58,971 bases of DNA from an uncultured Faecalibacterium sp. (GCA_934518555.1 CAKSXW010000005.1:1-58971), one strand, 5' to 3'; positions 8,418-17,652 are shown, counted from the first letter of the stretch. Numbers and translations are program-made. The notes: generated from the sequence alone by a model not told the origin.

Positions 8418-10453
8418 GTTGCGTTCTCTTTCTGTTGATTACTCTTAGGCTTATGGCCCGGGGCAGAATGGGGTGCAAACCGGGCGCCGGGGCTGGGCTG
8501 ACGGCCTGCCGGGGCATTCTGGCTGCGGCCCCGGGTGTTTTTGCCGGAGCCGCCCTTCTGGTTATGGTTCACGGTGTAGGTGCCGTCGTTGTGGATGGTC
8601 ACCTGGGTGTTGTCGGTCCGGCGGGCACTGCGCTGCACCGCCCGGCGGCCTTCCGCCGGGACCAGCAGGGGGATCAGGTCCTCCCGGTGGGTCATCCTCA
8701 AGGCCTTGACCACCTTTTCGGCGTTGCGGGGCTCATAGTATTGCAGCAATGCACGCTGCAGGGCCTTGCCCTCAGGGGTCTTTTCCACGAACACCGGCTT
8801 CAGGGTGTAGGGGTCCAGGCCGGTGTAGAACATACAGGTGCTGACGGTGCCGGGGGTGGGGTAAAAATCCTGCACCTGCTCCGGCCGCATGTGGTTCTTA
8901 TAAAGATACTCGGCCAGATAGACCGCGTCCTTCAGGGTGCTGCCCGGGTGGCTGGACATCAGGTAGGGCACCAGGTACTGCTTTTTGCCAGCCTTTTTGC
9001 TGAGCTCGTAGAATTTATCCTTGAACTTGTTGAAGGTCTCGATGGGGGGCTTGCCCATGTAGGCCAGGGTGTTGGGAGCGCAATGCTCCGGGGCCACCTT
9101 CAGCTGACCGGACACATGGTACTCCACCAGCTCCTTAAAGAAGGTATCGTCCGGGTCTGCCATCAGGTAGTCGAACCGGATGCCGCTGCGGATAAACACC
9201 TTTTTTACCCCCGGCAGCTCCCGCACCCGGCGCAGGATCTTGAGGTAATCGCTGTGGTCCACGATCATGTGGGAGCAGGTGGTGGGGGCCAGGCAGTGTT
9301 TGCCGCCGGTGCACATACCCCGGAGCATCTGTTCCCGGCAGGAGGGGAACCGGAAGTTGGCGGTGGGACCGCCCACGTCGTGGATGTAGCCCTTGAAGTC
9401 CGGCTCGTGGGTCATGCGCTCGGCCTCTGCCACGATGCTGTCGGCACTGCGGCTGGTGACCCGGCGGCCCTGATGGAGCTGGATGGCGCAGAAGTTGCAG
9501 CCACCAAAGCAGCCACGGTTCTGGATGATGGAGAACTGCACCTCCCGGATGGCAGGCACACCTCCCATGCTCTCGTAGATGGGGTGGTACCGACGGGTGT
9601 AGGGCAGGGCGTAGACCTTATCCAGCTCCCCTCGCACCAGGGGCTTGGCCGGGATGTTCTGCACCAGGTATTTTTCGCTCTGCTTCTGCACGATGATCTG
9701 GCCGCTGACCACATCCTGGTTGTCCATCTGGATGCGGCAGGCCTTGGCGTAGGCGGTCTTATCCGCTGCCACCTTTTTATATCCGGCGCATTCCACATAC
9801 CGCTGGGGCAGGTGGTCAAAATCCGTCAGATAGCAGGTGCCGTCCACGTCGGTGATGGTCTCCACCGGCTCCCCGGCAGCCAGCCGCCGGGCGATCTCCA
9901 CAGTCTGGTGCTCACCCATGCCAAAGCTGATCAGGTCTGCGCCGGAGTCCTCGGCGATGCTGGGCAGCACCGTGTCCAGCCAGTAATCGTAATGGGCAAA
10001 CCGGCGCAGGCTGGCCTCCAGGCCGCCCAGGATCACCGGTAGGTCCGGGTAGGCCTGCTTGGCCAGCCGGGTGTACACGGTGGCACTGCGGTCCGGCCGG
10101 GCCCCGGCCTTGCCCCCGGGGGAGTATTCGTCCTCGGCCCGGGGGATCTTGGCCACAGAATAGTGGCTGACCATGCTGTCCACGTTGCCGCCGCCGATAA
10201 AAAAGCCGTACTTGGGCTTACCGAACCGCTTGAAGTCCTCGCAGTCGGTGTACCGGGGCTGGGCCAGCACTGCCACCTTGTAGCCCTCCGCCTCCAGCAG
10301 GCGGCTGATGATGGCGGTGCCAAAGCTGGGATGGTCCACATAGGCGTCGCCGCCTACCACCACAAAGTCCAGCTGGTCCCAGCCTCGGGCCTCCATGTCC
10401 GCCCGGCTGATGGGCAGAAATTCAGTGTAGATCTGGGGAGTAGAATTGTCCAT
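8390..10453 (-). CDS. YgiQ family radical SAM protein
   Basis: A 687-residue radical SAM protein of the UPF0313/YgiQ family. It has an N-terminal B12-binding-like region with DFVVVGGDAYVDHPSFG, a radical SAM barrel with the cluster motif C-x3-C-x2-C in NRGCFGGCNFCAIQ (about 312-325), and the family's C-terminal segment, ending in a basic, low-complexity tail of about 60 residues. Family members are widespread but their reaction is not established. Start ATG at 10453 has GAGGAT upstream. It is followed, with a 28-base overlap, by the metallo-beta-lactamase lipoprotein gene. Confidence 0.92.
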   Translation of the reverse strand: MDNSTPQIYTEFLPISRADMEARGWDQLDFVVVGGDAYVDHPSFGTAIISRLLEAEGYKVAVLAQPRYTDCEDFKRFGKPKYGFFIGGGNVDSMVSHYSVAKIPRAEDEYSPGGKAGARPDRSATVYTRLAKQAYPDLPVILGGLEASLRRFAHYDYWLDTVLPSIAEDSGADLISFGMGEHQTVEIARRLAAGEPVETITDVDGTCYLTDFDHLPQRYVECAGYKKVAADKTAYAKACRIQMDNQDVVSGQIIVQKQSEKYLVQNIPAKPLVRGELDKVYALPYTRRYHPIYESMGGVPAIREVQFSIIQNRGCFGGCNFCAIQLHQGRRVTSRSADSIVAEAERMTHEPDFKGYIHDVGGPTANFRFPSCREQMLRGMCTGGKHCLAPTTCSHMIVDHSDYLKILRRVRELPGVKKVFIRSGIRFDYLMADPDDTFFKELVEYHVSGQLKVAPEHCAPNTLAYMGKPPIETFNKFKDKFYELSKKAGKKQYLVPYLMSSHPGSTLKDAVYLAEYLYKNHMRPEQVQDFYPTPGTVSTCMFYTGLDPYTLKPVFVEKTPEGKALQRALLQYYEPRNAEKVVKALRMTHREDLIPLLVPAEGRRAVQRSARRTDNTQVTIHNDGTYTVNHNQKGGSGKNTRGRSQNAPAGRQPSPGARFAPHSAPGHKPKSNQQKENATWKTGKKKK

Positions 10454-10506
10454 TTGCTAATATCCTCATTCTTGGTTGAACACGGGAAGGGCCCTCGCCC
10501 TCTTTT

Positions 10507-13350
10507 TTATTCCTGGGGCTGGTTCATCTGCATTTCCAGCCACTGCTGACGGCTGATGAGCACGGCCCGGGGCTTGGCACCCTCGTGGGGGCCAATGATG
10601 CCTCGCATCTCCATCTCATCCATGATACGGGCGGCACGGGCATAGCCCAGCTTGCAGCGGCGCTGCAGCAGGCTGGTGGAGGCAAGGCCAGCGTCGATGA
10701 CCACCTCCACGGCCTGCTGGAACAGGGGGTCGGAATCCGACTCCTCGTCCATATCGGAGCCGCCGCCCTTTTTGCCGTCCTGGATGGCGTGCTTTTCCAT
10801 GGCTTCGATCATGGCCTCGTCGTACTGGACGGTGGCACTGGATTTGATAAAGTCCAGCACCCGGCTGATCTCCTCATCCCGGACAAAGGTGCCCTGGATC
10901 CGGGTGGGCTTGGGGGCCCCCACCGGCATAAACAGCATATCGCCCTGGCCCAGCAGCTTTTCGGCTCCGGCACCATCCAGGATGGTGCGGCTGTCCACCT
11001 GGCTGGACACTGCAAAGGCGATGCGGCTGGGGATGTTGGCCTTGATCAGGCCGGTGATCACGTCCACGCTGGGACGCTGGGTGGCCACGATCAGGTGCAT
11101 TCCGGCGGCACGGGCCTTTTGGGCAATGCGGCAGATGGAATCTTCCACGTCCTTGCCCACCACCATCATCAGGTCCGCCAACTCGTCGATGACGATGGCG
11201 ATATAGGGCATCTTGTCCAGCCGGGGGTCCTCTGCCGCCAGCTTGTTGAAGGCCTTGATGTCACGCACATTGTTCTCGGCAAACATCCGGTACCGCCGCT
11301 CCATTTCCTGGACCGCACTGCCCAGGGCTCCGGCGGCCTTTTTGGGGTCGGTGACCACCGGCATCAGCAGGTGGGGGATGCCGTTGTACTCAGCCAGCTC
11401 CACCACCTTGGGGTCGATGAGCAGCAGCTTCACATCCTCGGGGCTGGAGCGGAACACCAGGCTCATGATGATGCTGTTGACACACACCGATTTGCCGCTG
11501 CCGGTGCTGCCGGCGATGAGCAGGTGGGGCATCTTGCACAGGTCTGCCACCTGGGCCACACCGGCAATGTCCTTGCCCAGGGCAATGCCCAGGGGGGAGG
11601 TCATGCGGAGAAAGCTCTGGCTCTCGAACACGCTGCGGATGCTCACAGCACTGCGCTTGTGGTTGGGCACCTCGATGCCCACCGCCGGTTTGCCGGGGAT
11701 GGGGGCCTCCATACGCACATCCGTCACCGCCAGGTTCAGGGCAATGTCGTCGGCCAGAGAGGTGATGCGGCTGATCTTGACGCCAGCCATGGGCTGCACC
11801 TCATACCGGGTCACCGAGGGGCCCCGGGAGATATCCAGCACCCGGGTGCGGACCCCAAAGCTCTCCAGGGTATCCACCAGCTTCTGGGCGTTGGCCTTCA
11901 GCTCCTCCTGGGCATTGGGGTCATTTTCCTCCTTGGGCCGTTCAAACAGCTCGATGGGAGGGTATTGGTACTGATAAGTATCCTCCGGAGCGGCTTCCTC
12001 TGCCGGGGCGGCAGCGGCGGCCTGCTCCGAGGCAGCAGGCTTTTCCATGGCTGCCGCCACCAGGGTGTTCAGGTCCTTTTCCTCCACCGGCTCGGCACTG
12101 ATGCGGATCCATCCATCCTCGTCGGGGCCGCTGCGGCTGGCCACAGCGTTCTCGGCACTGACCCGGGCCGGAGCCTGGGGTGCCTGGGGCATCTGGGGCT
12201 GAATGGGAGCCTCCTGGGGAGCCTCAGCCGCAGGGGCAGGCTGGGCTGCAATGGGGGTGTCGAACACATCTGCCTGGGGTGCTGCTGCCGGAGCCTCCGG
12301 CTGGGCAAAAAAGTCTGCCGCCGCCGTCTCCACTGCCTCCGGCACCACCGGCGTCCTTGCTGGCGCAGGTGCCGCCGGGGCCAAGGGGTCCATGCCAAAG
12401 GTGCCGCCAGGGCCGGGGATAAAGGGTTCGATGGGCTCGCTGCCCCCCTCCTTTACCTGGGTATGGTCCGGGCCCAGGTCCACGTCAAAGGGAGCCCGGG
12501 GCCGGGGCACGCTGACCCGTACCGGGGCCGCAGCCTGGGGCTCCGGGGGCTGCTGCCCCGGGGCAGGCTGTTCTGCCGCCTCCGGCTCCTGTTCCAGCTC
12601 CTGGGTCACCTTGTGGCCCCAGTGCAGCACCCCGGACATCCAATCCGGCAGGCCCAGGTGGAAGGCTGCTGGTTCCAATTCCGGCTCTGCTTCCGGTTCC
12701 GGTTCCTGGGCTTGCTGCAAGGCCTTTTCCTCCTTGCGCTGGGCCCGTCGGGCAGTGCCCTGCTGGTAAGCCGCCAGGCCCTTTTCCTGCACGCCGCCAA
12801 AGACGCCGCACAGCCACTGCCACACCTCTGCAGGGGTCAGGTCAAAAATGTACAGGCTGACGCAAAGGGCCAGCACGATCATAATAAGGTTTGCCGCCGG
12901 GCGGCCGCAGAGCAGCAGCAGGCTGCCTCCCAGCAAAGCCCCCAGGGCTCCGCCGGACAGCCAGGCCTGGTAGCCGTTCTGGTAGCAGGCCCCCACCATC
13001 TGGAAGGCCGACATCCCCTGGGGCTGGATGTCGGAAAAGACGATGACCGTGCCGCAGGCAAACACCAGGCCCAACGTCAGCTTGAGCAGATGGGGCAGCA
13101 GGTCCTCCCCCCGGGTGTACAGCACTGCCAGGCAGCAGACGGCAGCACCCAGCACAAAGCTGCCGCAGCCAAACAGGCCAAACAGCACCTGGTGCAGGGC
13201 TTTCCAGACCGAATCCCCTTCCACAAAGGCCAGCACTACCAGCAAAAGCCCCCCCAACAGGGTGCCAAGGCCTGCCGGCAGCCGCTGCTCTGCCTGTTTT
13301 TTACGGGAAGTTGTGCGCTTCGCCGTTGATTTTCGTTTTTTTGTTGCCAT
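10507..13350 (-). CDS. ftsK: DNA translocase FtsK/SpoIIIE
   Basis: A 947-residue double-stranded DNA pump that clears chromosome ends from the division or sporulation septum. In order: basic N-terminus, about four membrane helices (about 25-190), a long proline/alanine/glutamate-rich linker (about 230-480), the RecA-like motor with Walker A AGSTGSGKSVCVNS (about 611) and Walker B LLLIDPKVVE, and the gamma winged helix (about 870-945) that reads orienting sequences. The start at 13350 (MATKKRKS) is chosen over the longer frame because GGAGAAG lies directly upstream. It has its own promoter at 13398-13426. Synteny with tepA is shared with Bacillus spoIIIE, supporting the call. Confidence 0.95.
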   Translation of the reverse strand: MATKKRKSTAKRTTSRKKQAEQRLPAGLGTLLGGLLLVVLAFVEGDSVWKALHQVLFGLFGCGSFVLGAAVCCLAVLYTRGEDLLPHLLKLTLGLVFACGTVIVFSDIQPQGMSAFQMVGACYQNGYQAWLSGGALGALLGGSLLLLCGRPAANLIMIVLALCVSLYIFDLTPAEVWQWLCGVFGGVQEKGLAAYQQGTARRAQRKEEKALQQAQEPEPEAEPELEPAAFHLGLPDWMSGVLHWGHKVTQELEQEPEAAEQPAPGQQPPEPQAAAPVRVSVPRPRAPFDVDLGPDHTQVKEGGSEPIEPFIPGPGGTFGMDPLAPAAPAPARTPVVPEAVETAAADFFAQPEAPAAAPQADVFDTPIAAQPAPAAEAPQEAPIQPQMPQAPQAPARVSAENAVASRSGPDEDGWIRISAEPVEEKDLNTLVAAAMEKPAASEQAAAAAPAEEAAPEDTYQYQYPPIELFERPKEENDPNAQEELKANAQKLVDTLESFGVRTRVLDISRGPSVTRYEVQPMAGVKISRITSLADDIALNLAVTDVRMEAPIPGKPAVGIEVPNHKRSAVSIRSVFESQSFLRMTSPLGIALGKDIAGVAQVADLCKMPHLLIAGSTGSGKSVCVNSIIMSLVFRSSPEDVKLLLIDPKVVELAEYNGIPHLLMPVVTDPKKAAGALGSAVQEMERRYRMFAENNVRDIKAFNKLAAEDPRLDKMPYIAIVIDELADLMMVVGKDVEDSICRIAQKARAAGMHLIVATQRPSVDVITGLIKANIPSRIAFAVSSQVDSRTILDGAGAEKLLGQGDMLFMPVGAPKPTRIQGTFVRDEEISRVLDFIKSSATVQYDEAMIEAMEKHAIQDGKKGGGSDMDEESDSDPLFQQAVEVVIDAGLASTSLLQRRCKLGYARAARIMDEMEMRGIIGPHEGAKPRAVLISRQQWLEMQMNQPQE

Positions 13351-13397
13351 TCTTCTCCATTCCCCGCAGTCCCGTAGACGCAATTCTTGATTCTATT

Positions 13398-13426
13398 ATT
13401 GTACCACGCAGTGGGCAAAATGGCAA
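13398..13426 (-). promoter_or_regulatory. Promoter of ftsK
   Basis: On the minus strand TTGCCA (13426-13421), exactly 17 bases, TACAAT (13403-13398), about 48 bases before the ATG at 13350. It lies between the tepA stop and ftsK, so ftsK can be expressed independently. Confidence 0.7.
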
Positions 13427-13440
13427 ACCATATTGTTGTG

Positions 13441-14121
13441 TTATTGCCCCTCGATCTGGCCATAGAGCCAGTCCAGGGCCTGGGCCAGGCCTCCCAGCTG
13501 GTCGATGAGCTTTTCCTTCACCGCACGGCGGCCGTCCAGCACCGTGCCCATATCCATTACCAGCTCCCCGGTGTGGAGCATCAGCTGATTGTACCGCTTT
13601 TCCGTCATGCCGCTGTGGGCCGCCACAAAGCCGGTGATGCGCTGCTGCATCTGGTCAAACCAGTGCATGGTCTGGGGCACCCCCAGCATCACCCCGGAGT
13701 GCCGCACCGGGTGCACTGTCATGGTGGCGGTGGGCACGATAAAGCTCCGCCGGGCACTGACCGCCAGGGGGATGCCGATGGAGTGGCCGCCCCCCAGCAC
13801 CAGGGTGGCACTGGGCTTGGACACGCTGGCGATGAGCTCTGCCAGGGCCAACCCGGCCTCCACATCTCCCCCCACGGTGTTCAGCAGCACCAGCAGCCCC
13901 TCCACACGGGGGTCCTCCTGCACTGCCACCAGCTGGGGGATCACGTGCTCGTACTTGGTGGTCTTTTGGCCCTGGGGGGCCTCTGAGTGGCCCTCGATCT
14001 GCCCGATGACCGTCAGGCAGTGGATGGTATGAGCACCCCGGGTCAGGGTCACATTGCCCAGCTGTTCCAGCGGTTCCTGCTCCACCAGGGGCTGGGGGTC
14101 AGTTTCGTGATGTTCCGGCAT
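13441..14121 (-). CDS. tepA: ClpP-fold translocation-enhancing protein TepA
   Basis: A 226-residue ClpP-like serine protease homologue. The fold shows the oxyanion glycines and nucleophile in LVLGGGHSIGIPLAV (about 106-120) and the histidine in MTVHPVRHSG (about 131-140), matching the TepA/YmfB branch rather than true ClpP. In Bacillus the protein was linked to protein translocation; its molecular role is uncertain. Start ATG 14121 has AAAGGAGG upstream; the open frame runs 57 codons further but into AT-rich promoter sequence. It lies directly upstream of ftsK and diverges from rex. Confidence 0.88.
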   Translation of the reverse strand: MPEHHETDPQPLVEQEPLEQLGNVTLTRGAHTIHCLTVIGQIEGHSEAPQGQKTTKYEHVIPQLVAVQEDPRVEGLLVLLNTVGGDVEAGLALAELIASVSKPSATLVLGGGHSIGIPLAVSARRSFIVPTATMTVHPVRHSGVMLGVPQTMHWFDQMQQRITGFVAAHSGMTEKRYNQLMLHTGELVMDMGTVLDGRRAVKEKLIDQLGGLAQALDWLYGQIEGQ

Positions 14122-14236
14122 GGCACAGGCCTCCTTTGTTGCTTTTACACAGGATGCCCCGGCCCGGCGGCGGCTATTCCCCCGGAGGCTGCTGCTTAAA
14201 ATCTGGTAATTTTTTTGTTTTTTTCTGGTTAGGGAT

Positions 14237-14285
14237 TTGACATTCGGCCTTCCTGCTGTATACTTTAAATAATTGACATTGACAA
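14237..14285. promoter_or_regulatory. Overlapping divergent promoters of tepA and rex
   Basis: Plus strand, toward rex: TTGACA (14237-14242), 16 bases, TATACT (14259-14264). Minus strand, toward tepA: TTGTCA (14285-14280), 17 bases, TATACA (14262-14257). Both use the same palindromic GTATAC as part of the -10, so the two promoters should compete or be co-regulated. I do not see a convincing Rex box (TTGTTAA-N4-TTAACAA) here. Confidence 0.65.
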
Positions 14286-14378
14286 AAACCAATGATGAGT
14301 TCCATCACGCTCCACACCCCGGTGGGTTGCAAGCAGGCAACGGCAGCGGTGTGGTTGACAGAAAGGAGAACCCTTTTC

Positions 14379-15020
14379 ATGAACACCCCCGCAAAAGCAT
14401 CCCTTCCCGTGATCAAGCGGCTGCCGAAATATTACCGTTATCTGCGCTCTTTGGAGGCTGATGGCATTACCAGCATCTCCTCCCGGGAGCTGGCGGCCCA
14501 GATGGGCACCACCGCCTCCCAGGTGCGGCAGGACTTTAACTGCATCGGTGACGTGAACGGTCGGCAGGGCATCGGCTATTCGGTGGAGAATCTACTGTCC
14601 ATCCTGGAGCAGCTGCTCTTTGGCAACGGTGACAGGCTGCCCACCATTCTGATCGGCTGCGGCCGCCTGGGCAAGGCCGTGAGCCGCTTTATCACCACCG
14701 ACACCAACGGCTACCGGCTGATCGCCGCCTTTGATGTGGCCCAGAGCGAAGTGGGCAAGGAGATCAGCGGCATCCAGATCCGCCATGTGGACGAGCTGGA
14801 GGCCTTTTGTGCCGAGCACCACCCCAAGGTGGCTGTGCTCTGTGTGCCCCGGGAGGGCGCACGGCAGGTCAGCGGACGGCTGGTGGACCTGGGCATTGAA
14901 GGCTTTTGGAACTTTTCCCACTACGACCTGTCGGTGCCCTACCCCCAGGTGGTGGTGGAGAACGTCCACCTGGGCGACAGCCTGATGAGCCTGGGCTACC
15001 GCCTGCGGAACCAGGACTGA
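14379..15020 (+). CDS. rex: Redox-sensing transcriptional repressor Rex
   Basis: A 213-residue NADH/NAD+ sensor that represses fermentation and respiration genes until NADH rises. The N-terminal winged helix (about 1-80: PLPVIKRLPKYYRYL-like entry, SSRELAAQMGTTASQVRQDF) is followed by a Rossmann domain with GCGRLG (about 93) and the C-terminal helix that swaps between subunits. Length is normal. Start ATG 14379 has AAAGGAG at 14362-14368. It is followed by thymidine kinase, with a hairpin in between. Likely targets nearby include pflB and the malate/fumarate operon, but no classical operator was found there. Confidence 0.96.
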   Translation: MNTPAKASLPVIKRLPKYYRYLRSLEADGITSISSRELAAQMGTTASQVRQDFNCIGDVNGRQGIGYSVENLLSILEQLLFGNGDRLPTILIGCGRLGKAVSRFITTDTNGYRLIAAFDVAQSEVGKEISGIQIRHVDELEAFCAEHHPKVAVLCVPREGARQVSGRLVDLGIEGFWNFSHYDLSVPYPQVVVENVHLGDSLMSLGYRLRNQD

Positions 15021-15050
15021 GCCCCTGCCAAAAACCAAAAACACCGGGAC

Positions 15051-15080
15051 CCTCTCCGTTTTTACAGAGAGGGCCTCTTT
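15051..15080 (+). terminator. Hairpin between rex and tdk (terminator or attenuator)
   Basis: CCCTCTC (15051-15057) pairs with GAGAGGG (15067-15073), followed by CCTCTTTT. The stem is short and only about 18 bases before the tdk start, so partial read-through is likely. Confidence 0.55.
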
Positions 15081-15097
15081 TATAAGGAGAGATTTCC

Positions 15098-15706
15098 ATG
15101 GCAAAACTGTATTTCCGCTATGGCGCTATGAACAGCGGCAAAAGCACCGCCCTGATGCAGGTGGCCCACAACTACGAGGAGCAGGGTATGCAGGTGCTGA
15201 TCCTGAAGCCCCAGGTGGACACCAAAGGGGGCGGCCAGCTGGTGAGCCGTTTGGGGGTGCGCCGGAAGGCCGACCGTCTCATCACCCCGGACATGGACGT
15301 GTTCCAGGTGGTGCGCTGCGCCAGCCAGGACACCAAGCTGGCCTGCGTGCTCTGCGACGAGAGCCAGTTCTTTACCCCGGAGCAGGCAGAACAGCTGTTT
15401 ATGGTAACGGTGGACCTGAACATCCCGGTAATCTGCTACGGCCTGCGAGCCGATTTTTCCCTGAAGGGCTTCCCCGGCTCCACCCGTCTGCTGGAGCTGG
15501 CCCACACCATTGAGGAGATGAAGACCATCTGCACCTGCGGCCGCAAGGCCATCTGCAACTGCCGCAAGGTCAACGGCCAGTTCGTCTTTGAGGGGGAGCA
15601 GGTGGCCATCGACCTGGAAAACGATGTGCAGTACGTCAGTATGTGCCCCCAGTGCTACTTCCGGGAGCGTCGGGCCTTTTACGCCGCCCGGAGCAGCCAG
15701 ACCTGA
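15098..15706 (+). CDS. tdk: Thymidine kinase (type II)
   Basis: A 202-residue cytoplasmic kinase that phosphorylates thymidine (and deoxyuridine) to the monophosphate for DNA precursor salvage. It has a P-loop GAMNSGKST (about 9-17), the DESQFF motif (about 87-92), GLRADF, and the zinc lasso with four cysteines, CTCGRKAICNC (about 147-157) and CPQC (about 186-189). Length matches bacterial TK1-type enzymes. Start ATG 15098 has AAGGAGA upstream. It is likely co-transcribed with rex and ends at a strong terminator. Confidence 0.96.
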   Translation: MAKLYFRYGAMNSGKSTALMQVAHNYEEQGMQVLILKPQVDTKGGGQLVSRLGVRRKADRLITPDMDVFQVVRCASQDTKLACVLCDESQFFTPEQAEQLFMVTVDLNIPVICYGLRADFSLKGFPGSTRLLELAHTIEEMKTICTCGRKAICNCRKVNGQFVFEGEQVAIDLENDVQYVSMCPQCYFRERRAFYAARSSQT

Positions 15707-15727
15707 GCCAATCCTTATCCCTTTTAA

Positions 15728-15757
15728 AGCATCGCACCCTGGGTGCGGTGCTTTTTT
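15728..15757 (+). terminator. Intrinsic terminator after tdk
   Basis: GCATCGCACCC (15729-15739) and GGGTGCGGTGC (15741-15751) form a GC-rich stem followed by TTTTTT. Confidence 0.85.
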
Positions 15758-15826
15758 GTTTCCCCCGGAACCTGCGGACGTAGGACGTCTGGAGGCTATG
15801 ACTCCAGGAAAGAGAAGTTTCTTTCA

Positions 15827-15884
15827 AACTGATATATCAATCAGAGGTAAAAGATACATTTTTTGCACCATTGATATATCAGTT
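15827..15884. promoter_or_regulatory. Pair of palindromic operator-like sites upstream of the sugar ABC operon
   Basis: AACTGATATATCAAT (15827-15841) and ATTGATATATCAGTT (15870-15884) are exact inverted copies 28 bases apart. Each copy is itself built on the 10-bp palindrome TGATATATCA, so each could bind a dimer and the pair could loop. They sit in the 509-base gene-free stretch 15758-16266, which otherwise holds AT-rich sequence, GCGTCAAA twice (about 16066 and 16096) and the promoter at about 16185. The regulator is unknown. Confidence 0.5.
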
Positions 15885-16184
15885 CCTTTTGGGACTTTCT
15901 CCGGTCCCGGGTGTTCTCCAGCAGAGAGCACTTTGCTGACGCAGCTACAAAAAATCCAGGTCCCATAGCAAATAATCCAGCTTTTCACAGAATTTTCAAC
16001 GTTCTTTCCCTCTTGCATCCCAATTTTTTATGCAAAACATTGAAGTATACAAGTTGCACAGTTTTTGCGTCAAAGTTTATACATTTCAGCGAGGGCGTCA
16101 AATTGATAAAAATTAGCACAGCAATATTTGTACGTTTTCATCCCATACAACTTCAAATCCTGTCTTTCTTTTTCTTTCTCCTTT

Positions 16185-16205
16185 TGTTATGATATTTGTA
16201 TACAA
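16185..16205 (+). promoter_or_regulatory. Extended -10 promoter with TTGTATACAA palindrome
   Basis: TGT precedes TATGAT (16188-16193), an extended -10 element with no good -35. The 10-bp palindrome TTGTATACAA (16196-16205) follows at the likely transcription start. It lies about 60 bases before the binding-protein ATG. Such a GTATAC core is typical of HutC-type GntR operators, but the regulator in this locus is AraC-type, so the link is open. Confidence 0.45.
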
Positions 16206-16266
16206 CGAGGCGTGTGCAGCGCCTCTGGCATGATGCTGTTTTCTATGATTTAGGAGGAGAACAAAA

Positions 16267-17652
16267 ATGAGCAAGGCAATTTCCCGTCGCAATTTCATGA
16301 AGGCTACCGGCGCTGTGGGTGCAGCCGGCCTTCTGGCTGCCTGTGGCGGCAATTCTTCTGGCAGCACCGCTTCTTCCGTAGCATCCGCTCCCGCCGCTTC
16401 TGCTGACGAGAGCCTGGCTCTGTCCGACGGTCCTGTGTCCATGACCATCAGCTGGTGGGGCGGCGACAGCCGTCACGCAGCTTACCAGAACGCCATCAAG
16501 GCATTCCAGGAGGAGCACAGCAACATCACCATCGAGCCCACCTTCGCCGCATGGTCCGGCTGGGAGGAGAAGATGGCAGCTGCCTTCATCGCTGGCAACG
16601 CACAGGATGTGTGCCAGGTGAACTGGAACTGGCTGTACAACTACTCTGCTGACGGCAGCAAGTTCGTGGACCTGAACACCGTTTCCAAGTTCCTGGATCT
16701 GACCCAGTGGGATGCCGCTGCCATGGACGCCTGCTACGTTGCAAACAGCCAGCAGTGCGTGCCCGTTTCCATGACCGGCCGTATCTTCTTCTGGAACATG
16801 ACCACCTTCAACAAGGCTGGCATCACCGAAGTTCCCAAGTCTCTGGATGATCTGATGGCTGCCGGCAAGGCATTCAAGGAGAAGCTGGGCGACGATTACT
16901 ACCCCATGCACCTGGGCGCATACGACCGTATGATCCTGATGGTCTTCTACCTCGAGTCCAAGTACGGCAAGGACTGGGCTGACCCCGTCACCTCTACCCT
17001 GAACTACACCGAGGACGAGATCGCTGAGGGCATCGACTTCATCAAGAGCCTGGTGGAAGGCCACGTCATGATGAACCTGAAGACCTACTACTCTGCAAAC
17101 TCCGATACCGCTACCCACCAGTCCAACGAGTGGATCACCGGTAAGATCGCAGGTATCTTCGAGTGGGATTCTGCTGCTACCAAGTACTCCTCCGCTCTGG
17201 ATGACGCCAACAAGGACGGCTTCACCGTTGGCGAAGAGATCAAGTTCGGCGACAACAATGGCGGCTTCTCCAAGGTCTCCATGGGTCTGGCTATCACCAA
17301 GACCAGCAAGTGCGTTGCCGAGGCTGCTACCCTGATCAACTTCCTGCTGAACGAGGAGAAGGGCGCTTCCATCATGGGTTCCGAGTGCGGCATCCCCGCT
17401 TCCAAGGCTGGTCTGGCTGCTGCTCAGGCTGCCGGCGCTGTCAAGGATCTGGTCGCTGAGGCAAACGCCAAGGTCATGGCCTTCACCACCAACAAGCTGG
17501 ATCCTCTGTTCGAGAACAACGACCTGAAGGCTTCCGGCACCGGCATCTATCAGGAAGTGTTCGACAGCATCGACTACGGCGATCAGACCCCTGAAGAGGC
17601 CGTTGATGCCCTGCTGGACGGCATGGAGTCTGTCGGCTACACCATCGCCTGA
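16267..17652 (+). CDS. Carbohydrate ABC transporter substrate-binding lipoprotein
   Basis: A 461-residue family 1 extracellular solute-binding protein. The N-terminus combines a twin-arginine motif (SRRNFMK, residues 6-12) with a lipobox LLAAC (Cys about 25), so it is probably exported folded and lipid-anchored. The mature part opens with the usual SMTISWWGGDSRHAAYQNAIKA-type pattern and has the ligand cleft aromatic residues of this family. Start ATG 16267 has AGGAGGAG upstream. Codon use is unusually biased to GCT, AAG and GAG forms, suggesting high expression. It heads a transport operon next to GH28/GH105 genes, so the ligand is probably a pectin-derived oligosaccharide (inference). Confidence 0.93.
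   Translation: MSKAISRRNFMKATGAVGAAGLLAACGGNSSGSTASSVASAPAASADESLALSDGPVSMTISWWGGDSRHAAYQNAIKAFQEEHSNITIEPTFAAWSGWEEKMAAAFIAGNAQDVCQVNWNWLYNYSADGSKFVDLNTVSKFLDLTQWDAAAMDACYVANSQQCVPVSMTGRIFFWNMTTFNKAGITEVPKSLDDLMAAGKAFKEKLGDDYYPMHLGAYDRMILMVFYLESKYGKDWADPVTSTLNYTEDEIAEGIDFIKSLVEGHVMMNLKTYYSANSDTATHQSNEWITGKIAGIFEWDSAATKYSSALDDANKDGFTVGEEIKFGDNNGGFSKVSMGLAITKTSKCVAEAATLINFLLNEEKGASIMGSECGIPASKAGLAAAQAAGAVKDLVAEANAKVMAFTTNKLDPLFENNDLKASGTGIYQEVFDSIDYGDQTPEEAVDALLDGMESVGYTIA

Noticed and set aside
10585..13329. Long plus-strand open frame opposite ftsK
   Set aside because: Same reason; low-complexity translation and no ribosome site, opposite a clear FtsK.
14237..14378. Rex autoregulatory box before rex
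   Set aside because: TTGACA repeats are present but no TTGTTAA-N4-TTAACAA-like inverted repeat; they are better explained as promoter elements.
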